Shown here: piece by piece, positions 43,668 through 50,778 of the stretch | Position numbering within the stretch: the first letter of the stretch is position 1 | Layout of the letters: each line of letters begins with the position of its first letter | Assembly: GCF_003002915.1 (NCBI RefSeq) | Contig: NZ_PVTG01000001.1 | Span: 124,001-188,000, forward strand | Length of the DNA stretch: 64,000 bases | Reading direction: 5' to 3' | DNA from: Geodermatophilus tzadiensis | Lineage (GTDB): Bacteria; Actinomycetota; Actinomycetes; Mycobacteriales; Geodermatophilaceae | Position numbers and translations under genes: made by a program | The notes under the pieces: model-generated | What the model was told of the DNA's origin: nothing | Database searches by the model: none | What the model saw: only the letters and a program-made list of their open reading frames with translations

Positions 43668-43931
43668 GTGACTGCCGCCCCCGCCGCCGTGACGATGTAC
43701 ACCACCACCTGGTGCGGGTACTGCGTGCGGCTGAAGAAGATGATGCAGCGCGAGGGCATCGAGTACGCCGAGGTCGACATCGAGCGCGACGCGACCGCCG
43801 CCGACGTCGTCATGCAGGCCAACGGGGGCAACCGCACCGTGCCGACCCTCGTCTTCGCCGACGGCAGCGCCCTGACCAACCCCAGCATCGACCAGGTCAA
43901 GGCCCAGCTGGCGCAGCAGAACGGCGGCTGA
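43668..43931 (+). CDS. mrx1: Mycoredoxin Mrx1
   Basis: An 87-residue glutaredoxin-fold protein. The active site is CGYC at residues 16-19 (MYTTTWCGYCVRLKKMM), and GGNRTVPTLVFADG holds the cis-proline. Mycoredoxin reduces mixed disulfides between proteins and mycothiol. A GGAGGACC ribosome site precedes the GTG. The position next to uvrD2 is shared with mycobacteria. Its presence supports a mycothiol-based thiol economy, in line with SigR/RsrA. Confidence 0.93.
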   Translation: MTAAPAAVTMYTTTWCGYCVRLKKMMQREGIEYAEVDIERDATAADVVMQANGGNRTVPTLVFADGSALTNPSIDQVKAQLAQQNGG

Positions 43932-44052
43932 CCGGCGGGTGCTGTCCGGTCGCCGACCCCCGGCGGTGCATGATCGGACCCCGGCGGGTCGCGACCGTGA
44001 CCCCCGTCCGTCCCCCGGCCGACCGGTCGGAGCACCCGCGGGAGCCGCTGAC

Positions 44053-44697
44053 GTGACCTCGGACGCCGTGCCCCTCCCCGCCGTCCCCCTGTCCGGCACC
44101 GCGGAGGATGGCGGCGAGCGGCCCGCCGTGGTGGTGGCCCGCACCGGCCGGGGTTGGCGCGTCTTCTCCCCCGGCCGCGCCGAGGACGTCGGCGACCTGC
44201 TCGAGGGAATGGCGCTGGCCGACCTGGTGGCCGAGGAGCTGGGCGTGCCCGCCGAGCCCGACCGCACCGCCCGCCGGGCCGCCCGCGGCGCCGTGGAGGA
44301 GCACCCGGCGGGTGACCCGCGCGACGCCCGCGTCGCCGCACTGGAGCGAACCGTCGCCCAGCTCGAGCACGCCCTCGCCTCCCGCGTCGTCGTCGAGCGG
44401 GCCATCGGTGTGCTCGCCGAGCGGCACGCCGTCCCGCCGCGCGCCGCCTTCGAGGGGCTCCGAGCCCAGGCCCGGTCGTTCGGCCGCCCGGTGCACGAGC
44501 TCGCCCGCGAGGTGCTGGGCTCGCTCGAGCGCCTCCCGGGCGAGCCGCGGCCCGAGCGGCCCGCGCCGCCGGCGGTCGCCCCGCCCGCCGAGGCGGGCCC
44601 GGCCCTGCCGCCCGCGCCGCGGCGTGGCTCGGGCCGGCGGGTCGAGCGCAGCGCCAGCCGCCCGAGCCCCGCTGCCCCCGCGGACGGCCGCCGCTGA
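44053..44697 (+). CDS. ANTAR-domain protein
   Basis: A 214-residue protein. Residues about 100-155 match an ANTAR RNA-binding domain (LEHALASRVVVERAIGVLAERHAVPPRAAFEGLRAQARSF, split by the family's usual helices). The N-terminal 65 residues (VVVARTGRGWRVFSPGRAEDVGDLLEGM) form no known sensor domain, and the last 50 are Pro/Arg-rich and disordered. There is no receiver or GAF part. ANTAR domains act as antiterminators. The stop overlaps the next gene (CTGA). Confidence 0.82.
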   Translation: MTSDAVPLPAVPLSGTAEDGGERPAVVVARTGRGWRVFSPGRAEDVGDLLEGMALADLVAEELGVPAEPDRTARRAARGAVEEHPAGDPRDARVAALERTVAQLEHALASRVVVERAIGVLAERHAVPPRAAFEGLRAQARSFGRPVHELAREVLGSLERLPGEPRPERPAPPAVAPPAEAGPALPPAPRRGSGRRVERSASRPSPAAPADGRR

Positions 44698-45356
44698 GCG
44701 GTCCGCAGCCGCTGACCCCGGGCGCGCTGGCCGACCGGCTGGCCGCGCTCCTCGCCGACGTCGCGCCCGAGCCCGACGCCGCCGCCCTGCGGGTCGCCGT
44801 CGACGGGCCGGACGTCGCCGCGCCGGACGAGCTCGCCACCGCGCTGGCCGACCGGCTGCCGGTGCTCGGGCGGGCCGCCGTCGTCGTCCCGACCGCGGGG
44901 TTCCTCCGGCCGGCGTCCCTGCGGTTCGAGCACGGCCGCACCGATCCCGACGCCCGCTACACCGACTGGCTCGACGCCGGGGCGCTGGCGCGCGAGGTGC
45001 TCGACCGGGTGGGTCCCGGCGGGCCCGGTGAGTACCTGCCGGTGCTGTGGGACGTGGCGCGCGACCGCGCTGCCCGGGTCGGCTACGAGCCGGCGCCGCC
45101 CGGCGGGGTGCTGCTCGTCCCCGGCCCGCTGCTGCAGGGCGTGGGGCTGGCCTTCGACGTCGTCGTGCACCTGCGGGTGGCGCCGCCCGCCCGGCGTCGG
45201 CGCTTCCCCGCCGAGCAGGCCTGGGAGCTGCCCGCCTTCGACCGCTACGACGACGAGGTCGACCCCGTGGCGCTGGCCGACGCCGTGGTGCTGGCCGACC
45301 GCCCGGAGCACCCCGCCCTGGTCCTGCAGGGCCGCCTGGCCGGTCCCCCGCGATGA
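44694..45356 (+). CDS. Uridine-kinase-like protein with lost Walker A motif
   Basis: A 220-residue protein. VAVDGPDVAAPDELATALADRL aligns with the nucleotide-binding start of uridine kinases, but the GxxGxGKS/T signature is gone (PDVAAPDELA). The later segments VVVPTAGFLRPASLRFEHGRTDPDARYTDWLDAGALAREVL, in the family's usual order, and GVLLVPGPLLQGVGLAFDVVVHL agree with actinobacterial uridine kinase-like proteins. Kinase activity is doubtful. The only start in frame before the homology is CTG at 44694, overlapping the ANTAR gene's stop. Confidence 0.72.
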   Translation: MSGPQPLTPGALADRLAALLADVAPEPDAAALRVAVDGPDVAAPDELATALADRLPVLGRAAVVVPTAGFLRPASLRFEHGRTDPDARYTDWLDAGALAREVLDRVGPGGPGEYLPVLWDVARDRAARVGYEPAPPGGVLLVPGPLLQGVGLAFDVVVHLRVAPPARRRRFPAEQAWELPAFDRYDDEVDPVALADAVVLADRPEHPALVLQGRLAGPPR

Positions 45357-45438
45357 CCAGGTGACCTGATCGTCGAGCGTCCTACCCGACGGTGGGACGT
45401 CCGGTAGGACACCGCACGACCAGGTCACCTGATCGTCG
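45355..45438. repeat. Nested inverted repeat between convergent genes
   Basis: Two 21-base copies of GACCAGGTSACCTGATCGTCG (45355-45375 with G, 45418-45438 with C at the S position) flank a hairpin at 45379-45410 (GTCCTACCCGACG against CGTCCGGTAGGAC, one mismatch, six-base loop). The cores CAGGTGACCTG and CAGGTCACCTG are exact complements, so the outer copies also pair. It abuts both stop codons and probably ends transcription from both sides. Confidence 0.7.
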
Positions 45439-45439
45439 C

Positions 45440-46399
45440 TCAGCCCAGGTCGCCGGCCACCCAGCGGTCGATGATGGTGCGGGCGATGGAGACCGGCGGC
45501 GGCAGCGCCTCGGGACCGCGGCCGGTGGCGAGCTCCTCGCGGGTCCACCAGCGCGCCTCCTCGATCTCGGTCGGGTCCAGCCGCAGCTCCAGGTCGCCGT
45601 CGGCCCGCGCGGTGAAGCCGAGCATCAGCGACTGCGGGAACGGCCACGGCTGGCTGCTGACGTAGCGGACGTCGGTGACGCCGAGCCCGACCTCCTCGGC
45701 CACCTCGCGGGCGACCGCGGCCTCGGCCGACTCCCCCGGCTCGACGAACCCGGCGAGGATGGAGAACCGCCCCGGCGGCCACACCGCCTGGCGGCCGAGC
45801 ACGCAGCGGTCGCCGCCGTCGTGCACGAGCATGATCACCGCGGGGTCGGTGCGCGGGAACAGCTCCGTGCCGGTGACCGGGTCGCGCTGCACCCAGCCCG
45901 CACGCTCGATGGTCGTCGCGGCGCCGGAGACCGGGCTGAACCGGGCGCGCTCGTGCCACTCGAGGATGCCGATGGCCTCGGCGAGCAGGCCGGCGTCGAG
46001 GTCGCCGAGGTCGGCGCCCACCTCGCGCAACCCGGCCCAGAGGTCCACCGGCCGGCCGTTGACGGTGAGCGCCCGCTCGCCGCGCACCGCGGCGTACGGG
46101 ACGCCGTCGGCCTCGCCGAGGTACACCGCGCCCAGCGGCAGCGCGGACTGCTCGTCCCAGACCAGCGCCGGGCCGTCGGCGCCCTCGGTCACGGGCACGG
46201 CGCGCCGCTCGTCGACCGTCAGCACCCGCACCGGCCGTCCGCGGGTGGGGTCGTCGAGCAGCCGGCCGAGGTGGTCGCGGTCGTGCGCCGAGCGGGACAG
46301 CACCGGCACCCGCCCCGTGGTGGCGCGGGTGCCGGCCGGCCAGGTGTCGCGCGTGGCGGGGACGTCGGCCGGCGTGCTGCCGCCCGGGGGGACGCTCAC
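45440..46399 (-). CDS. nudC: NAD+ diphosphatase NudC (Nudix)
   Basis: A 319-residue Nudix hydrolase. The Nudix box is GFVEPGESAEAAVAREVAEEVGL, split here over the conserved G-x5-E-x7-REVxEExG pattern, and SQPWPFPQSLM is the NADH-pyrophosphatase signature. FPRTDPAVIMLV precedes the catalytic domain. The zinc ribbon in front normally has four cysteines; here the corresponding stretch RFSPVSGAATT ... RDPVTGTELF has Ser and other residues instead. It should still cleave NAD(H) or NAD-capped RNA. The GTG overlaps the stop of the M16 gene upstream. Confidence 0.9.
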   Translation of the reverse strand: MSVPPGGSTPADVPATRDTWPAGTRATTGRVPVLSRSAHDRDHLGRLLDDPTRGRPVRVLTVDERRAVPVTEGADGPALVWDEQSALPLGAVYLGEADGVPYAAVRGERALTVNGRPVDLWAGLREVGADLGDLDAGLLAEAIGILEWHERARFSPVSGAATTIERAGWVQRDPVTGTELFPRTDPAVIMLVHDGGDRCVLGRQAVWPPGRFSILAGFVEPGESAEAAVAREVAEEVGLGVTDVRYVSSQPWPFPQSLMLGFTARADGDLELRLDPTEIEEARWWTREELATGRGPEALPPPVSIARTIIDRWVAGDLG

Positions 46400-47769
46400 G
46401 CCGGTGCCGCGGCCGCGCTGGCGGTGACGTCGACCGGGCCGAGGGCGCGCAGGGAGTCGGTCACCCGCTCGGCGTCGCCGACGACGACGGCGGTCAGCGC
46501 GGCCGGCGCCAGGTACCGGCGGGCGGCGTCCTGCACCTGCTCGACGGTGACCGCGGCCAGTGCCGCCTGGTGCTCGGCCAGCCACTCGACCGGCAGCCCC
46601 GACCCGACCAGCGCCGAGATGGTGCCGGCCAGCCCGGCGTGCGTGGCGGTGGACAGCGCCATCGAGCCGAGCACGTACCGGCGGGCGGCGTCGAGCTCGG
46701 CCTCGGTGACCGGTGCCAGCGCCATCCGGCCGAGCTCGGCCCACGTCTCGAGGAAGGCCGGTCCGGTGACCTCGGTGGCGACGTCGGCCTCGACGGTGAA
46801 GGACGACGCGGCGGCCAGGTGGTCCACGCCGCTGCGCGGGCTGTAGGAGTAGCCGCGCTGCTCCCGGATGTTGCCCACCAGCCGCGAGGAGAAGTAGCCG
46901 CCGAAGACCATGCTCGCCAGCCGGACGGCGGGCAGGTCGGGGTCGGTGCGGCCGGGCGCCGGGCCGCCCAGGCGGATGTTGGACTGCACCGCCCCGGGCC
47001 GATCGACCACCTCGAGGTGCCCGGGCGCCAGGGTCGGCGCGGGCGGGGCGCCCACGGCGGCACCCTCACCGGCCCACTCCCCCAGCGCCGCGGCGACGGC
47101 GTCGGTGGCCGCGGCGGCGTCGAGGTCGCCGACGAGCACCAGCGTGCTGCCGCTGGGCAGCACCCGCTCGCGGTGCAGCTTACGCAGCGCGGGTGCGCCG
47201 ACTCTCGCCACCAGCTCCGGCGACGGGAGCTGGACGGCGTAGGGGTGGGTGCCGTAGCGGCGGGCGGCCAGCGCGGTGCGCGCGATGACCCCGGGCTGGG
47301 AGTTGGCGATGGCGATCCGCTCGGCCACCCGGTCGCGCTCGGCCTCGACCCGGTCGCCCGGGTAGGACGCCGAGGTGAGCACCTCGGCGAGCACGCCGAG
47401 CACGGGGACGAGCCCCTCGGCCAACAGCGTGGTGGAGAACAGCAGCCGGTCGGGGTCGGCGGAGACCGACAGCTCGGCGCCGTGGCCCTGCAGCGCCTCG
47501 GCGACCCCGGTGGCGTCGCGTCGCGCCGTCCCGAGCAGGACCGCGCCGGAGAGGACCGAGGCGCGGGCGGTGTGCTGGGCGGCGCCGCGCGGCGAGCCGG
47601 CGGCGAAGGGCACCCGCAGGCGGAGCTCCACCAGCGGCACGCCCGGCCGCGGGACCACCACGACGCCCAGGCCGGTGGGCAGCGTCGTCGTCGTCACGTC
47701 GGGGACCGGCTGGGGCCGCGGCTCGCCGAGCGGCGGGACGAGGCCGAGGTCGAGCACCGGGGCGCTCAC
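46396..47769 (-). CDS. M16 family peptidase homologue without zinc motif
   Basis: A 457-residue M16 protein. The HxxEH motif is lost (QHTARASVLSG at that place), but the C-terminal Arg-Tyr pair is kept in REQRGYSYSPRSG. Such subunits pair with an active partner and bind substrate. GTG overlaps the stop of the active partner's gene (GTGA), so the two form a heterodimer in all likelihood. LVLVGDLDAAAATDAVAAAL marks the fold's repeated half. Confidence 0.9.
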   Translation of the reverse strand: MSAPVLDLGLVPPLGEPRPQPVPDVTTTTLPTGLGVVVVPRPGVPLVELRLRVPFAAGSPRGAAQHTARASVLSGAVLLGTARRDATGVAEALQGHGAELSVSADPDRLLFSTTLLAEGLVPVLGVLAEVLTSASYPGDRVEAERDRVAERIAIANSQPGVIARTALAARRYGTHPYAVQLPSPELVARVGAPALRKLHRERVLPSGSTLVLVGDLDAAAATDAVAAALGEWAGEGAAVGAPPAPTLAPGHLEVVDRPGAVQSNIRLGGPAPGRTDPDLPAVRLASMVFGGYFSSRLVGNIREQRGYSYSPRSGVDHLAAASSFTVEADVATEVTGPAFLETWAELGRMALAPVTEAELDAARRYVLGSMALSTATHAGLAGTISALVGSGLPVEWLAEHQAALAAVTVEQVQDAARRYLAPAALTAVVVGDAERVTDSLRALGPVDVTASAAAAPA

Positions 47770-49076
47770 CGGGCACCCCCGGTGGCGCGCAGCTCCAGCA
47801 CGGCGGCGGTGTCGGGGTCGAGCCCCTTCGCCGCGACCTGGACCTGGTCGGGGGTGACCGCGGCGAGGCGGGCGGCCAGCTCGCCGGCCAGCTCGGCCCG
47901 GCCGTGCACGAGCTCGGCGCCGGCGAAGGCCAGCGTGCGGCCCAACACCGAGTCGGCCTGGCGCAGCAGCTGGGCGCTGGTGCGGGCCTGCACCCGCGCC
48001 AGCTCCTCGGCGGGGACGCCCTCGGTGGCCACCCGGGCGACCTCCTCGTGCACCGCGCCGAGCACGTCCTCGACACCGACGGCGGCCGGGTGGTGCACCT
48101 GCGTGGTGAGCAGCGTGGCGTCGCGGACGTCGAACGGGTCGCCGAAGAGCCCCACGTAGCTGCTCTGCGCCACGGCCAGCCGGTCGTCGTGCACGAGCCG
48201 GCGCTCCAGCCGGGAGGCGTCGCCCTCGCTGAGCAGCTCGGCGAGCAGCACCGTGCCGAGGTAGGTGTCGAGGTCGCCGACCGGGTCGGGCACCCGCCAG
48301 CCCAGCGCCACGGCGGGCGCGGGGGCCAGGCGGTCCTCGACGACGTCGCGGCGGACCGTCGTCGGCGAGGGCTCGCCGGTGTTCGGCGTCGGCGGGACCT
48401 CGCGGGCCTCGACCGGGCCGAACCAGCGGCGGACCAGGCGCTCGGTCTCGCCGACGTCGAGGTCGCCGCCGACGGCCAGCACGGCGTTGCCCGGCGCGTA
48501 GAAGCGGGAGAAGAAGTCCGTGGCGTCGGCGACCGTGGAGCTCTCGAGGTCGACGAAGGAGCCGTAGCCGTCGTGGGTGTTGGCGAAGCTCTCGAAGGCG
48601 ACCTGCGGCAGCTGCAGCCAGGGGAAGGCGCCGTAGGGCCGGTTGAGCACGTTGACCCGGATCTCCTCCTTGACCACGTCGATCTGGTTGCGGAGGTTCT
48701 CCTCGGTGATGGCCGGGGCGGCCATCCGGTCGGCCTCGAGGAAGAGCGCGCGCTCGAGCGCCTCGGCCGGCAGGGCCTCGTAGTAGTTCGTGTAGTCCTG
48801 GTGGGTGGAGCCGTTGAACGTGCCGCCGGCGGCCTGCACCAGCCGGGCGTGCTCGAGCTTCGGCACGTGCGCCGAGCCCTGGAACATCACGTGCTCGAAG
48901 AGGTGGGCGAAACCGGTGCGGCCCTCCGGCTCGTTGCGCATGCCCACGTCGTAGAAGACGGTCACGGCGACGACCGGCACGCTGCGGTCGGGCGCGAGGA
49001 CGACCCGCAGCCCGTTGTCCAGCGTGAAGCGCTCCACCGGGTGCCGGAGGACGAGGTCGGACCCGACTGGTGTCAC
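47766..49076 (-). CDS. M16 family zinc peptidase (active subunit)
   Basis: A 436-residue M16 metallopeptidase. The zinc motif is HLFEH in RTGFAHLFEHVMFQGS, with the further glutamate in VVKEEIRVNVLNRP. The protein resembles processing-peptidase beta subunits and pitrilysin-like actinobacterial enzymes. It is the first gene of an operon with the inactive M16 partner and nudC. A TAGGGT box six bases before the GTG indicates a leaderless mRNA. Confidence 0.92.
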   Translation of the reverse strand: MTPVGSDLVLRHPVERFTLDNGLRVVLAPDRSVPVVAVTVFYDVGMRNEPEGRTGFAHLFEHVMFQGSAHVPKLEHARLVQAAGGTFNGSTHQDYTNYYEALPAEALERALFLEADRMAAPAITEENLRNQIDVVKEEIRVNVLNRPYGAFPWLQLPQVAFESFANTHDGYGSFVDLESSTVADATDFFSRFYAPGNAVLAVGGDLDVGETERLVRRWFGPVEAREVPPTPNTGEPSPTTVRRDVVEDRLAPAPAVALGWRVPDPVGDLDTYLGTVLLAELLSEGDASRLERRLVHDDRLAVAQSSYVGLFGDPFDVRDATLLTTQVHHPAAVGVEDVLGAVHEEVARVATEGVPAEELARVQARTSAQLLRQADSVLGRTLAFAGAELVHGRAELAGELAARLAAVTPDQVQVAAKGLDPDTAAVLELRATGGAR

Positions 49077-49082
49077 GGACCG

Positions 49083-49088
49083 ACCCTA
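49083..49088 (-). promoter_or_regulatory. Leaderless -10 box of the M16 operon
   Basis: TAGGGT on the minus strand ends six bases before the GTG at 49076. Confidence 0.55.
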
Positions 49089-49114
49089 ACCACGCGCCGC
49101 CACCGCCCGCCGCG

Positions 49115-49388
49115 CGGCCGACGAGCGGGGGCCGGAGGGTCCTCACCGGGTGCGGCGGCAGGGCTCAGCGCGGGCCGGGGACGGCTCGTGGCCGCGGTGC
49201 GGGCGACCGACGAGCGGGGCCCGGAGGGTCCCCGAGGAGGGCAGCGGCCGCAGCGGCTCAGCGCGGGCCGGGGACGGCAGTCGGCCGCGGTGCGGGCGAC
49301 CGACGAGCGGGGCCCGGAGGGTCCCCGAGGAGGGCAGCGGCCGCAGCGGCTCAGCGCGGGCCGGGGACGGCAGTCGGCCGCGGTGCGG
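49115..49388. repeat. 93-bp tandem repeat, about 2.9 copies
   Basis: Units starting with CTCAGCGCGGGCCGGGGACGG begin at 49164, 49257 and 49350, exactly 93 bases apart; a diverged partial unit precedes the first and the third is cut at about 49388. Copies 2 and 3 share GGCAGTCGGCC where copy 1 has GGCTCGTGGCC. The array fills the gap between the M16 promoter and the 3' end of the DUF2510 gene. In all frames it gives only low-complexity peptides, so coding is unlikely. Confidence 0.85.
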
Positions 49389-49405
49389 TCCGGAGGACCG
49401 CCGTG

Positions 49406-50296
49406 TCAGAGCACGTCGACGTCGGCGATGACCCGGTCGATGACGCCGTAGAGCTCGGCGTGGGTGTTGGGGATCGAGAGGTAGAGCAGCGCGGGGTCGG
49501 GACGGCCGACGTCGATGACGAGCAGGGCGGCGCGCTCACCGGTGGAGTCGTAGCCCTCGACGTCCCAGGTCAGCTGGAACTCGATCAGGTGGGCGTTCGC
49601 GCCGTCGACGGTGAGCGCCTCGTCGCGCAGCACCTCCCGCTCGTTGGGCCCCGGGTAGTAGGCCGCGCGCACGCTGTCGGCCAGCGTGGTGACCGTCGCC
49701 TGCTCGCTGCCCGGGCCGGTCCAGCCGAAGCCGTCGGCCACCGGCCCGGAGGTGCACTGCGCGATGAAGTTGCCGCCGTCGGGCGTCAGCTCCTGGGTGA
49801 TGAAGTACTGCCCGGCGGTGGTGCGGGTCTCGATCATCGGCCTGAGGGCGTACTCGTACCAGCCGTTCCCGAGGAACGGGTAGGAGATGCCCGCCTCCTC
49901 GTCGACGATCCGCACGGTGCCCGGGGGGAACGTCGGCCCGGCCGGCGGGGTGGTCGCCACGGGCGTGTCGGCCGGCGTCGTGCCGCCGCGGCCGGACAGG
50001 CCCACGACCAGGGCGACGACGACCACGACCACCACCGCCAGGACCGAGCCGGCGACCCACCAGGCGGTGCGGGACGGCCGCCTCGGCGGCGGGGTCTGCC
50101 ACGGGACGGAGCCGGTCGGCTCCACCGGCGGGCGCGGCGGGGCGGCCACCGGGAGGGCCTGCACGGCGACGCCGGGACCGGCCGGCGTCGTGACGTCCGA
50201 CCAGGTCGCCCCGTTCCACCAGCGCACGACGCCGGAGGCGCCGTCGGGGTCGGGGTACCAGCCCGCCGGCGCGCTCGACAGTCCAGGTCCGGTCAC
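49406..50296 (-). CDS. DUF2510 membrane-anchored protein with exported domain
   Basis: A 296-residue protein. A DUF2510 motif (PAGWYPDPDGASGVVRWWNG) lies near the start, then a Pro-rich linker, one membrane segment (VAGSVLAVVVVVVVALVVGL) at about residue 75, and a C-terminal domain of 190 residues outside the cytoplasm (FLGNGWYEYALRP, TWDVEGYDSTGERAALL). No function is known. It starts with GTG six bases after a TACCCT box. The adjacent locus upstream is a broken paralogue. Confidence 0.85.
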   Translation of the reverse strand: MTGPGLSSAPAGWYPDPDGASGVVRWWNGATWSDVTTPAGPGVAVQALPVAAPPRPPVEPTGSVPWQTPPPRRPSRTAWWVAGSVLAVVVVVVVALVVGLSGRGGTTPADTPVATTPPAGPTFPPGTVRIVDEEAGISYPFLGNGWYEYALRPMIETRTTAGQYFITQELTPDGGNFIAQCTSGPVADGFGWTGPGSEQATVTTLADSVRAAYYPGPNEREVLRDEALTVDGANAHLIEFQLTWDVEGYDSTGERAALLVIDVGRPDPALLYLSIPNTHAELYGVIDRVIADVDVL

Positions 50297-50300
50297 GCGG

Positions 50301-50741
50301 TCAGGGTAGGTCGCGACCGAACCGTTCCAGGACCTCCACGTCGTCGAACACGCGGTCGATCGTCCGGTGGAGCTCGGCGTCGGTGTCGGGGATGGAGACG
50401 ACCAGCAGGGCCGGGCCGGGCGTCCGGTGTCGACCAGGAGCACGGCGGTGCGCTCGCCGCTGGCGTCCCAGCCCTCGAGGTCCCAGGACAGGTCGACCTC
50501 GAGCAGGTGGGCGGGGTGGTCGTCGACGTCGCGGGCCTCGTCGCGGCGGACCGCCTGCTGGTTCGGCGGGCGCCGCGAGGGGCGCGGCCGGGGACGGCGG
50601 TCCGGCGTCGGTGGCCGCGGACCAGGACCGGCCGGTCCACCAGCGCAGCCGTCCCGGGACCCGCCCGGGGTCGGGATACCACCCGGGCGGCGGCAGGGAC
50701 GGGGGCCGCCGGCAGTGCCAGCGGATGAGCGCGCCGAGCAC
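50301..50741 (-). pseudogene. Broken, shortened paralogue of the DUF2510 gene
   Basis: The start frame has the DUF2510 motif (PPGWYPDPGRVPGRLRWWTG). The membrane segment and most of the exported domain are missing. The C-terminal domain's end then appears in another frame (EVDLSWDLEGWDASGERTAVLLVDTGRP) and, after loss of one base in GGACGCCCGG-CCCGG, returns to the first frame (LLVVSIPDTDAELHRTIDRVFDDVEVL). Both match the intact neighbour. It is thus a decayed tandem duplicate with at least two frame breaks and an internal deletion. Confidence 0.75.
50303..50308 (-). promoter_or_regulatory. Leaderless -10 box of the intact DUF2510 gene
   Basis: TACCCT on the minus strand ends six bases before the GTG at 50296 and overlaps the stop codon of the broken paralogue. 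Confidence 0.5.
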
Positions 50742-50778
50742 CCGGTGGGGCCGGGGCGCCCGCCGTCCCCGGCCCCGG

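Noticed and set aside
43470-45959. Extension of the uvrD2 frame to 45959
   Set aside because: It runs antisense through the mycoredoxin, ANTAR and kinase-like genes; the ATG at 43469 has a good ribosome site and the family's length.
49115-49388. CRISPR array
   Set aside because: The units are contiguous 93-bp tandem repeats without unique spacers, and no cas genes are in the window.
49070-50728. Plus-strand frame including the 93-bp repeats
   Set aside because: It is antisense to the DUF2510 gene, repeats are low complexity and there is no ribosome site.
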